64,000 nucleotides of DNA from Chelatococcus sp. (GTDB taxonomy: Bacteria; Pseudomonadota; Alphaproteobacteria; Rhizobiales; Beijerinckiaceae). The DNA lies in the NCBI GenBank assembly GCA_003248805.1, contig QFQY01000013.1, forward strand, positions 27,134 through 91,133, in the 5' to 3' direction. Each line of letters opens with the position of its first letter. The stretch's first letter is position 1. The translations under genes were made by a program, and so were the position numbers. The notes beneath the pieces are model-generated. The model was not told where the DNA came from. It saw only the letters and a list, made by a program, of their open reading frames with translations, and did no database searches. Shown here piece by piece: positions 8,919 to 16,755 of the stretch.

Positions 8919-9899
8919 ATGCATATTCTCGTTCTCGGCGGAGCCGGCATGGTCGGCCGCAAATTCATCGAGCGCCTCGCGCGCGACGGGCAACTCGGCG
9001 GCAAGCCTGTCACCAGGATCACGGCGCAGGATGTCGTGGCCGCGACCGCGCCCGCGGGGGCGCCCTTCGCCTTCGAGGCCCTGACCTCCGATCTCTCCCA
9101 GCCCGGCGAGGCGGAGAAGCTGATCGCGTCGCGCCCCGAGCTGATCGTGCATCTGGCCGCCATCGTCTCGGGCGAGGCGGAGGCTGATTTCGACAAGGGC
9201 TACCGCATCAATCTCGACGGCACGCGCTATCTCTTTGATGCGATCAGGCTCGTGGAGGGCTATACCCCGCGTCTCGTCTTCACCTCGTCCATCGCCGTCT
9301 TCGGCGCGCCCTTCCACGACAAGATCACGGACGAGTTCTTCACCACGCCGCTGACCAGCTACGGCACCCAGAAGGCGATCGGAGAGCTCCTGCTCAGCGA
9401 CTATTCGCGACGCGGCTTCTTCGACGGCGTCGGCATTCGCCTGCCGACGATCTGCGTCAGGCCGGGCAAGCCCAACAAGGCGGCGTCGGGCTTCTTCTCC
9501 AACATCATCCGCGAGCCGCTGGCCGGGCAGGAGGCGGTGCTGCCGGTCTCCGACCAGGTGCGCCACTGGCATGCCAGCCCGCGCTCGGCCGTCGGCTTCC
9601 TGATCCATGCCGCGACGATGGACACGAGCAAGATCGGCCCGCGCAGGGCGCTGACGATGCCGGGCCTGTCCTGCACCGTCGCCGAACAGATCGAGGCGTT
9701 GCGCAAGGTCGCTGGCGAGACGGTCGTGGCGCGCATCAAGCGCGTGCCCGATCCGGTGATCGACGGCATCGTGGCCGGCTGGCCGCGCAATTTCGATCCG
9801 CAGCGGGCGCTGTCGCTCGGCTTCAAGGCCGAGACGAGCTTCGAGGAGATCATCCGCGTCCATATCGAGGACGAGCTGGGCGGCGATTTCGTGCATTGA
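8919..9899 (+). CDS. NAD-dependent epimerase/dehydratase, D-erythronate dehydrogenase-like (copy 2)
   Basis: 326-residue paralogue of the preceding gene, 41 bp downstream, with GGAGMVG (7-13) and Tyr148-x3-Lys152 (SYGTQK). The conserved SGEAE, DFDKGY, GAPF and ASPRSAVGFLIHAA blocks line up with copy 1, while residues 40-65 and the C-terminal third differ more, which suggests different substrates rather than dosage. GAGGAAA precedes the ATG. It closes the run that starts at 5188; glmM begins 128 bp later with its own promoter-like region. Confidence 0.83.
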   Translation: MHILVLGGAGMVGRKFIERLARDGQLGGKPVTRITAQDVVAATAPAGAPFAFEALTSDLSQPGEAEKLIASRPELIVHLAAIVSGEAEADFDKGYRINLDGTRYLFDAIRLVEGYTPRLVFTSSIAVFGAPFHDKITDEFFTTPLTSYGTQKAIGELLLSDYSRRGFFDGVGIRLPTICVRPGKPNKAASGFFSNIIREPLAGQEAVLPVSDQVRHWHASPRSAVGFLIHAATMDTSKIGPRRALTMPGLSCTVAEQIEALRKVAGETVVARIKRVPDPVIDGIVAGWPRNFDPQRALSLGFKAETSFEEIIRVHIEDELGGDFVH

Positions 9900-9961
9900 G
9901 CCGGAGGCCGCCGGCCCATGCCGGCGGCGCCAAGTCATGCTCGGACACAAAATGTGACGAG

Positions 9962-9985
9962 GCGGAAAGGAATTTCCGCTATAGA
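9962..9985 (+). promoter_or_regulatory. Inverted repeat and -10-like element upstream of glmM
   Basis: GCGGAAA at 9962-9968 and TTTCCGC at 9973-9979 form a 7-bp inverted repeat directly before TATAGA (9980-9985), about 42 nt before the glmM ATG. A good -35 hexamer is not evident. The arrangement could be an operator over a promoter or a chance hairpin. Confidence 0.3.
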
Positions 9986-10027
9986 AGGCGTCCTTCCAGA
10001 CAAGGATTCAGCAGGACGCCAGCGCAC

Positions 10028-11371
10028 ATGGCCCGCAAGTATTTCGGAACCGACGGCATTCGCGGACGCGCCAACGGCGTGATCACGCCCGACCTTGCGC
10101 TCAAGGTCGGGCAGGCCACCGGCCTCGCGTTCCGGCGCGGCGAATACCGCCATCGTGTCGTGATCGGCAAGGACACCCGCCTGTCCGGTTACATGATCGA
10201 ATACGCCATGGTGGCGGGCTTCACGTCTGTCGGCATGGACGTGATGCTGCTCGGCCCCATGCCGACGCCCGCGGTCGCCATGCTGACGCGCTCGATGCGG
10301 GCCGATCTCGGCGTGATGATCTCCGCCTCCCACAACCCTTATGAAGACAACGGCATCAAGCTGTTCGGCCCCGACGGCTACAAGCTGAGCGACGAGGTCG
10401 AAGCCGATATTTCCGCGCTGATCGACAGCGACCTGACGCCGCGGCTCGCCACCTCGCCGGCGCTGGGCCGTGCCAAGCGCATCGAGAGCGCGCATGCGCG
10501 CTATATCGAGTTCGCCAAGCGGACCCTGCCGCGCAACATGAGCCTCGAGGGCCTGCGGATCGTGGTCGATTGCGCCAACGGCGCCGGCTACAAGGTCGCG
10601 CCCGAGGCGCTCTGGGAACTCGGGGCGGAGGTCATCGCCATCGGCGTCGATCCGGACGGCCTCAACATCAACCGCGATGTCGGCTCGACCCATCCCGAGG
10701 CGCTGATCGCCAAGGTGCGCGAGCTGCGCGCCGATATCGGCATCGCGCTGGACGGCGACGCCGACCGCGTCCTGATCGTCGACGAACAGGGCCAGGTGGT
10801 CGACGGCGACCAGCTCATGGCCGTCATCGCCCGCAGCTGGCTCGAGGACGGTCGCCTGTCGCAGCCCGGCATCGTCGCGACGGTGATGTCCAATCTCGGG
10901 CTGGAGCGCTATCTCGCGGGCCTCGGCCTTTCACTCGCCCGCACGGCCGTGGGCGACCGCTATGTGCTGGAGCATATGCGCCAGCACGGCTTCAACCTCG
11001 GCGGGGAGCAGTCCGGCCATATCATCCTCTCCGATTTCGGCACCACCGGGGACGGGCTCGTGGCGGCTCTGCAACTACTCGCCGTGGTCAAGCGCATGGA
11101 CCGTCCGGTCTCCGAGGTCTGCCACTGCTTCGAGCCGCTGCCGCAGATCCTGAAGAACGTCCGCTACAAGCAGGGCCAGCCGCTGAAGGAGAAGCCGGTC
11201 GTCAGCGCCATCGAGGCGGCCAAGCAACTGTTGGGCAAGGGCGGGCGGCTCGTCATCCGCCCCTCCGGCACGGAGCCGGTCATCCGCGTCATGGCGGAGG
11301 GGGACGACCGCGATCTCGTCATGCGCGCGGTCGACGATGTCGTCGACGCCGTCGCCAAGGTCGCCGCCTGA
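10028..11371 (+). CDS. glmM: Phosphoglucosamine mutase
   Basis: 447-residue cytosolic enzyme that converts glucosamine-6-phosphate to glucosamine-1-phosphate for UDP-GlcNAc, peptidoglycan and lipid A synthesis. It shows the N-terminal KYFGTDGIRG, the phosphoserine loop ISASHNP with Ser101, the metal loop DGDADR, the sugar-binding GGEQSGH and the phosphate-binding RPSGTEP near the C-terminus. I start at the ATG at 10028 because the frame upstream (to 9896) lacks family sequence and runs into the previous gene. In many rhizobia glmM follows ftsH; here it follows dehydrogenase paralogues, so the neighbourhood is rearranged. A clear terminator follows at 11422. Confidence 0.97.
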   Translation: MARKYFGTDGIRGRANGVITPDLALKVGQATGLAFRRGEYRHRVVIGKDTRLSGYMIEYAMVAGFTSVGMDVMLLGPMPTPAVAMLTRSMRADLGVMISASHNPYEDNGIKLFGPDGYKLSDEVEADISALIDSDLTPRLATSPALGRAKRIESAHARYIEFAKRTLPRNMSLEGLRIVVDCANGAGYKVAPEALWELGAEVIAIGVDPDGLNINRDVGSTHPEALIAKVRELRADIGIALDGDADRVLIVDEQGQVVDGDQLMAVIARSWLEDGRLSQPGIVATVMSNLGLERYLAGLGLSLARTAVGDRYVLEHMRQHGFNLGGEQSGHIILSDFGTTGDGLVAALQLLAVVKRMDRPVSEVCHCFEPLPQILKNVRYKQGQPLKEKPVVSAIEAAKQLLGKGGRLVIRPSGTEPVIRVMAEGDDRDLVMRAVDDVVDAVAKVAA

Positions 11372-11421
11372 GATTAACCGGCCGCCCCCTCGGCCGCCTG
11401 CGCAGGATCATGAGCGGACGC

Positions 11422-11450
11422 GGACAGGCGAGGTCTCGCCTGTCCTTTTT
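11422..11450 (+). terminator. Rho-independent terminator of glmM
   Basis: 9-bp perfect stem GGACAGGCG / CGCCTGTCC (11422-11430 with 11437-11445), a 6-nt loop, followed by five T (11446-11450). It lies about 50 nt after the glmM stop. Confidence 0.88.
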
Positions 11451-11663
11451 CGTTCGCCGGCTCGCCCCGCATGTTCGCAACGCGACACGGTGAAGGCCCG
11501 ACCGGCGTTCAGATTTCGTTGGCCACGATCCGCCCGTTTACCGGCGGTTGAGGTTAAGTCTTAGGGTTAAGCGTCATTTAAGGAATAGCTGTCACAGTCC
11601 TTCAAGTCGGTAACCCGCGCGAGCTCGCGTCTCTGGCGTCGCGCAAACTCGAAGGACACTGCC

Positions 11664-12533
11664 ATGGGCAGTCTGAAAACCCTCGCGCTGGCGGGTGTGA
11701 TGGCCCTCGGCGCCTCCACTTTCGCGTCTGCCGCTGATTTCCTGCCCGCTCCGCAGCCGCTGCCGGAGCCGCCTCCGCTCAAGGGAACGATCGGCGCCGG
11801 CTGGTATCTGCGCGGCGATGTCGGCGTCGGCTACCAGACGGTCGACAAGTATCAGCAGGCCGACGTCGCCCAGTATGGCGGCCAGTTCTTCGGCAAGACC
11901 GACGAGGCGGCCTTCTTCGCTGGCCTCGGCGCCGGCTACCGCTTCAACAACTGGTTCCGTGTCGACGTCACCGGCGAATATCGCGGCGCGAACTCGATCG
12001 GCGTCAACGACAAGATCTACAACCCCTTCGTCGCGGGCAACCAGACCAACACCTACAAGGGCAACCTCTCCTCGATGGTCGCCCTGTTCAACGCCTATGT
12101 CGACCTCGGCACCTGGAACTGCCTGACGCCCTATCTCGGCGCCGGTATCGGCGTGGCGCAGAACCGGATCACCGGCCTGACCGATCAGGGCGTGGTGTTC
12201 GTGAACGAGCCGATCGGCCCGGTCATCCCGACTCTCGGCTCCGCCGGCAGCGGCACCAAGACCGGCCTCGCCTGGGCCCTGATGGCCGGCGTCGGCTACG
12301 AGGTGAACAAGAACCTCACCCTCGAAGTGGGCTATCGCTATCTCAATCTCGGCGATGCGCAGAGCGGCATCATCCGCAACGCCTTCGCCTCCGATAGCTA
12401 CGCGCCGCTCAAGGCCAAGGACATCGAGAGCCACGATTTCCGCATCGGCATGCGCTGGAACTTCGGCGATCCGAATTGCTGCGGTCCGAAGGAAGTCGCC
12501 TACGAGCCGCCGCCGGTCGTGCGGAAGTACTGA
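11664..12533 (+). CDS. Outer-membrane beta-barrel protein (Omp25/Hbp-like)
   Basis: 289 residues with a Sec signal peptide (hydrophobic residues 5-20, ASA cleavage site at about 21-23), then a proline-rich linker (about 27-40) and alternating beta-strands ending in DFRIGMRWNF. This is the small porin-like surface antigen family common in rhizobia and Brucella. Repeated features include GAGYRFNNWFRVD, YLGAGIGVA and VGYRYLNLG. Unusually, about 22 residues follow the last strand, including an adjacent Cys-Cys pair and a PPP motif, so the usual terminal aromatic is followed by a tail. GAAGGACA precedes the ATG. The upstream 292-bp gap holds the glmM terminator and AT-richer promoter-like DNA. Role: outer membrane stability or permeability, by family. 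Confidence 0.85.
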   Translation: MGSLKTLALAGVMALGASTFASAADFLPAPQPLPEPPPLKGTIGAGWYLRGDVGVGYQTVDKYQQADVAQYGGQFFGKTDEAAFFAGLGAGYRFNNWFRVDVTGEYRGANSIGVNDKIYNPFVAGNQTNTYKGNLSSMVALFNAYVDLGTWNCLTPYLGAGIGVAQNRITGLTDQGVVFVNEPIGPVIPTLGSAGSGTKTGLAWALMAGVGYEVNKNLTLEVGYRYLNLGDAQSGIIRNAFASDSYAPLKAKDIESHDFRIGMRWNFGDPNCCGPKEVAYEPPPVVRKY

Positions 12534-12560
12534 ACGGCGGGTCCGCCCGTCTCGCATGTC

Positions 12561-12590
12561 GAAAGGCGCGGGCCACGGTCCGCGCCTTTC
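12561..12590. terminator. Bidirectional hairpin between convergent genes
   Basis: Perfect 11-bp stem GAAAGGCGCGG / CCGCGCCTTTC with an 8-nt loop, A-rich on one side and T-rich on the other. It lies between the stop of the outer-membrane protein (+) and that of gpmI (-), and can serve both. Confidence 0.8.
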
Positions 12591-12610
12591 GCATGTTCGG
12601 GAGCGACGGT

Positions 12611-14125
12611 TCAGCGCAGCAGCGACTGCCCGGTCATCTCGGCGGGCTGGGGCAGCCCCATCAGCGCGAGCAGCGTCGGAGCGATGTCAGCCAGGCGCCC
12701 GTCCGCGAGCCCCTTGGCCTGCCCGCCGATCAGCATCAGCGGCACGGGATTGGTGGTGTGAGCCGTGTGCGGCTTGCCGGTCGCGGGATCGACCATGAGT
12801 TCGGCGTTGCCGTGGTCGGCCGTGACGAGCAGCGCGCCGCCCGCCTTCTGCACGGCGTCGGCGATCCGGCCGAGGCCGGCATCGACCGTCTCCACCGCCT
12901 TCACCGCGGCCGCGAGCACGCCCGTATGGCCGACCATGTCGGCATTGGCGAAGTTCAGCACGACGAGGTCGTAGCGGCCCGAGCCGATCGCCTCGACAGC
13001 CTTCTCGGTGAGTTCGGGCGCCGACATCTCGGGTTGCAGGTCATAGGTCGCGACCTTGGGGGAAGGCACCATGACCCTGTCCTCGCCGCGATAGGGCGTC
13101 TCCTCGCCGCCGTTGAAGAAATAGGTGACGTGCGGGTACTTCTCCGTCTCGGCCATGCGGATCTGGGCGAGCCCGGCCTTCGAAACGGTCTCGCCGAGCC
13201 CGGCGGCGAGAGTCTGCGGCGCGAACAGCGCCGGCATCAGCCGGTCGAGCTCGGCGCTGTAGGAGGTCATGCTGACCGCCCGCGCGAGCCGCGGCAGGCG
13301 CGGGCGGGCGAAGCCCTTGAAGTCCGGCTCCAGCACCGCCGCCAGAATCTCCCGGATGCGGTCGGAGCGGAAATTGAAGCTGAGCAGGCCATCGCCATCG
13401 CGCATGCCGCCATAGCCCGCGATGACGGCCGGCTTGAGGAATTCATCCGTGACGCCGGCCGCATAGGCGGCCGCGACGGCGGCCTGTTCGTCGCCGAAGG
13501 GCTCGCCCTCGCAGAGCACCATGGCGCGCCAGGCCTGCTCGACGCGCTCCCAGCGGTTGTCGCGATCCATCGCGAAATAGCGGCCGCTGACGCTGGCGAT
13601 GACGGCTTCCGGCGGCAGGGCCGTGGCGAAGTCGGCGAGATAGCCGGCGGCCGATTGCGGGGGCGTGTCGCGCCCGTCCGTGAAGACGTGGACGCGCACG
13701 GGGATGCCTTCCTTCACGAGGATGCGCGCGAGGGCGACCGCATGCTCCTGGTGGGCGTGGACGCCGCCGGGCGAAACGAGGCCGAGCAGGTGGCAGGCGC
13801 CGCCGCTCGCCTTGAGGGCGGTGACGAGCCCGGTCGCCGCCAAAGCCTGCGCGATCGAGCCGTCCTCGATCGCGAGGTTGATGCGGGGCAGGTCCTGCAT
13901 CACGACGCGGCCGGCGCCGAGATTGAGATGCCCGACCTCGGAATTGCCCATCTGGCCCGGCGGCAGGCCGACATCGAGCCCGGAGGTCTTCAGGAAGCTG
14001 CGCGGCGAGGAGGCCCAGAACCGGTCGAAATTCGGGGTGCGGGCGAGGCGGACCGCATTGTCCTTGCTCGTCTCGCTCCAGCCCCAGCCATCGAGGATCA
14101 TCAGCATCACGGGGCGAGGGGGCAT
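12611..14125 (-). CDS. gpmI: 2,3-bisphosphoglycerate-independent phosphoglycerate mutase
   Basis: 504-residue Mn2+-dependent enzyme of the alkaline phosphatase superfamily that interconverts 3- and 2-phosphoglycerate in glycolysis and gluconeogenesis. Asp12 in MILDGWGW binds metal, and Ser62 in MGNSEVGHLNLGAG is the phosphorylated serine. HVFTDGRDTPP, GRYFAMDRD, the FNFRSDR block and the late TADHGNAE metal site are all present. Length is normal. It is divergent from the GST gene with a 135-bp shared upstream region. Confidence 0.96.
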   Translation of the reverse strand: MPPRPVMLMILDGWGWSETSKDNAVRLARTPNFDRFWASSPRSFLKTSGLDVGLPPGQMGNSEVGHLNLGAGRVVMQDLPRINLAIEDGSIAQALAATGLVTALKASGGACHLLGLVSPGGVHAHQEHAVALARILVKEGIPVRVHVFTDGRDTPPQSAAGYLADFATALPPEAVIASVSGRYFAMDRDNRWERVEQAWRAMVLCEGEPFGDEQAAVAAAYAAGVTDEFLKPAVIAGYGGMRDGDGLLSFNFRSDRIREILAAVLEPDFKGFARPRLPRLARAVSMTSYSAELDRLMPALFAPQTLAAGLGETVSKAGLAQIRMAETEKYPHVTYFFNGGEETPYRGEDRVMVPSPKVATYDLQPEMSAPELTEKAVEAIGSGRYDLVVLNFANADMVGHTGVLAAAVKAVETVDAGLGRIADAVQKAGGALLVTADHGNAELMVDPATGKPHTAHTTNPVPLMLIGGQAKGLADGRLADIAPTLLALMGLPQPAEMTGQSLLR

Positions 14126-14260
14126 GGTCGGTCCTTTTCCGGCGTCGGGCGCGTGCGCCTTCCGCCCACATAGCTACGTGCGAAAACCCGATAGGCAAGG
14201 CCGGCTCGCGGGGCATATGGTCCCACGGCCTTTCGAACGCCTGCCATCAGGGGAATCCGC

Positions 14261-14947
14261 ATGATCCGGTTCTACTACCACCCCTCGCCGAACCCGGCCA
14301 AGGTCGCGCTCTTCCTCGAGGAGGCGGGGCTGCCTTACGAGATGGTGCCGGTCGACACCCGCAAGGGCGAGCAGTTCGCGCCGGCGTTCCTGAAGATCAA
14401 CCCCAACGCCAAGACGCCGGCGCTGACCGACGGCGAGGTCACGGTCTTCGACAGCAACGCGATCCTGCTCTATCTCGCCGAGAAGACGGGGCAGTTCCTG
14501 CCGGAGGACACGCCGAAGGCGCGCGGCGAGATGCTGTCCTGGCTGATGTTCGTCGCCACCGGCATCGGCCCCTATTGCGGGCAGGCGGTCCATTTCGCGC
14601 GTTTCGCGCCGGAGAAGATCCCCTACGCCATCAACCGCTACAGCCACGAGGCCGAGCGTCACTGGCGCATCGTCGACGAGCTTCTCTCAGGGCGGCGCTA
14701 CATGCTGGGCGAGCGCTACACACTGGTCGACATGTCCGTCTGGGGCTGGGCGACGCGGCTGGCCTTCGCGATGGGCGAGGGCTGGGAGGAGAAGCTGCCG
14801 CATGTGAAGCGCCATCTCGACGAGATTTCGGCGCGTCCGGCGGCGCAGCGCGCCACAGCCCTCAAGGACCAGTTCACCTTCAAGACCGAGTTCGACGAGG
14901 AGGCGCGCCGCTTCCTGTTTCCACAGAACGCGCGGCTGCCGGCCTGA
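14261..14947 (+). CDS. Glutathione S-transferase (Ure2p/YghU-like)
   Basis: 228-residue two-domain cytosolic GST. The N-terminal thioredoxin fold is seen in FYYHPSPNPAKVALFLEE and INPNAKTPAL (cis-Pro), with FDSNAILLYLAEK as the glutathione gamma-Glu site. The all-helical C-terminal domain has YTLVDMSVWGW. It resembles the nu-class/Ure2p-like GSTs, which act on disulfides or electrophiles. GGGGAATCC precedes the ATG. It converges with the downstream histidine kinase with only nine bases between stops. Confidence 0.88.
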   Translation: MIRFYYHPSPNPAKVALFLEEAGLPYEMVPVDTRKGEQFAPAFLKINPNAKTPALTDGEVTVFDSNAILLYLAEKTGQFLPEDTPKARGEMLSWLMFVATGIGPYCGQAVHFARFAPEKIPYAINRYSHEAERHWRIVDELLSGRRYMLGERYTLVDMSVWGWATRLAFAMGEGWEEKLPHVKRHLDEISARPAAQRATALKDQFTFKTEFDEEARRFLFPQNARLPA

Positions 14948-14956
14948 ACGGCGCGC

Positions 14957-16459
14957 TCAGGAGGCCTCGTCGGACGCCGCGGCACCCAGCGCCTCCAGCG
15001 GCGCTTCGAGGGTGAAGACGAGGCCCTCCGGGGCGAAATCGCTCCTGGTCTGCGAGCCGGGAACGGACAGGCTGCGTTCGATCAGGCGCGAGCCGAAACC
15101 CCGTCGCGAGGGCGGAGCGACCGGCGGGCCGCCGCTCTCCTGCCAGCAGAGCCGGAGCCACTGCGCATCGTCCCGCTCCTCGACGCGCCAGCTCAGGGCG
15201 ACATGTCCCGTCTCGTTCGACAGGGCACCGTATTTGACGGCATTGGTCGAGAGCTCGTGCAGGACGAGGGTGAGTGCCAGCGAGGCCTTCGAGCCGAGCG
15301 CGATCGGCGGCCCGGAGGCGCGAAGGCGGTCGGGGCTGCCATGGATCGCGGCGATGCTGGCGACGACATCCGCGATGGCGGCGCTCGCCGCCGTGCCCGA
15401 GACGAGGAGGTCGTGAGCCTGCGACAGCGCGGTCAGCCGCGCGCCGAAGGCCTCGTCCGCGGCCGCGAGCGAGGGAGCGTTGCGCAGGGTCTGCGAGGCG
15501 ATGGCGCGGATCATCGCCATCGAGTTCTTCACGCGATGTGCCAGTTCCTGCATCAGCAGGCGCTGCTCGGCCTCGGCTTCCTTGCGCTCGGTCACGTCGC
15601 GATGGGCCCCGATCAGGCGGATGGCCTTGCCATGCTCGTCGCGCTCGATCCGGGCGAGCGCCGAGATCCAGCGTGTCGCGCCGTCGGAGGGGCGGATGAT
15701 CCGGTATTCGGCCTGATATTCCTCGTCATCCCCGGCCACGGATTCGAGGAAATGCGCTTCGATCCGCGCCCGGTCCTCCGGGTGGATGCGGCGGACCCAG
15801 TCCTCATGCGCCTCGTTCCGGGCCTCGGGCGGCAACCCGTGCACGGCGAGGTATTCGGGCGAGCGAAAATTTCGGAAGCCCTCGCGCAGATCGACCTCGA
15901 GCCCGCCGACACGCCCGATCCGCTGAACCTGGGCGAGTTCCTGCTCGCGGCGGCGCAGTTCCGCTTCGACCTCGTCCCGTTCGCGCTGAGCCTTCACGCG
16001 CTCGGTCGTTTCCGTGACGATGGCCAGGACACCCGCCACGCCGCCCGCCTCGTCGAAGATGGGGCCGTAATCGATCGTCAGCCAGACGTTCTCGGCGGCA
16101 CCGTTGCGCAGCAGGACGACCGGGAGATCGCGGTACGACAGCGGCTCGCCGCCGGCGAGATGCGCCTTCACCTGGGCGTGGAAATCGAGCAGTTCGGGCC
16201 AGTTGTCGTCGAGCGCCTGGCCCAGGATGGCCGGGTGGCGGGCGCCTGCGATGACCGCGTAGGCGTCGTTGTAGACCTGGATGCAGTCCGGCCCCCAGAA
16301 CAGGGTCATGGGCGCGGGCGAAGCGAGCAGCACCTGCGCTGTCGTCCTGAGCAGAGGCGGCCAGCCCTCGGGCTTTCCCAGCGCCGATTCCGTGCCTGTC
16401 CAGCTGCGCAGGATCGCACCGACCTCGCCGCCCGCAGTGGGCCAGACGCGCTCAACCAT
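14957..16459 (-). CDS. PAS-domain sensor histidine kinase, HWE family
   Basis: 500 residues, no transmembrane segments. A PAS-like region (about 40-155, ending VTETTERVKAQ), a coiled-coil linker (about 155-180), a second PAS domain with PAC motif (about 185-292, ending GAHRDVTERK), then an HWE-type kinase core. The phospho-acceptor is His308 in QELAHRVKNSMAMI, the N-box is LHELSTNAVKYGALS, and WQESGGPP supplies the WxE signature. It is a soluble light, redox or small-ligand sensor by type. There is no conserved FMN cysteine motif (NCRFLQ), so it is not obviously a LOV photoreceptor. No response regulator is adjacent, so it is an orphan kinase. Confidence 0.88.
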   Translation of the reverse strand: MVERVWPTAGGEVGAILRSWTGTESALGKPEGWPPLLRTTAQVLLASPAPMTLFWGPDCIQVYNDAYAVIAGARHPAILGQALDDNWPELLDFHAQVKAHLAGGEPLSYRDLPVVLLRNGAAENVWLTIDYGPIFDEAGGVAGVLAIVTETTERVKAQRERDEVEAELRRREQELAQVQRIGRVGGLEVDLREGFRNFRSPEYLAVHGLPPEARNEAHEDWVRRIHPEDRARIEAHFLESVAGDDEEYQAEYRIIRPSDGATRWISALARIERDEHGKAIRLIGAHRDVTERKEAEAEQRLLMQELAHRVKNSMAMIRAIASQTLRNAPSLAAADEAFGARLTALSQAHDLLVSGTAASAAIADVVASIAAIHGSPDRLRASGPPIALGSKASLALTLVLHELSTNAVKYGALSNETGHVALSWRVEERDDAQWLRLCWQESGGPPVAPPSRRGFGSRLIERSLSVPGSQTRSDFAPEGLVFTLEAPLEALGAAASDEAS

Positions 16460-16755
16460 CGCAAGGCGCCTTCGGCGCGGCAGGCAGGCACGACGTTCTC
16501 TGCATCGCCACGGCGATCCGCATCGAGAGGAGCAAGTGATCTGCTCTTTCCGTTGATCGCCGGCGTGGGTGCCGGCGGCTTCGCTCTTATGCGGCCGTCG
16601 CGCAGGCCACGTTCAAGACATGCACAATTCCGGCGTGGAAAGCCATATGCGATGCGGCGATAGGCCGTGGCCGCGGAGTGGCTTTCGCGGCAGTGTCGCG
16701 CAGGCTAAACCACCCTGCCGGCGACTGCCCGCCGCGCCGCATCCACGAGGACCGA

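Noticed and set aside
16460..16755. Possible folate or SAM riboswitch upstream of fhs
   Set aside because: I looked for conserved hairpin cores and found only GC-rich sequence without a recognisable aptamer pattern.
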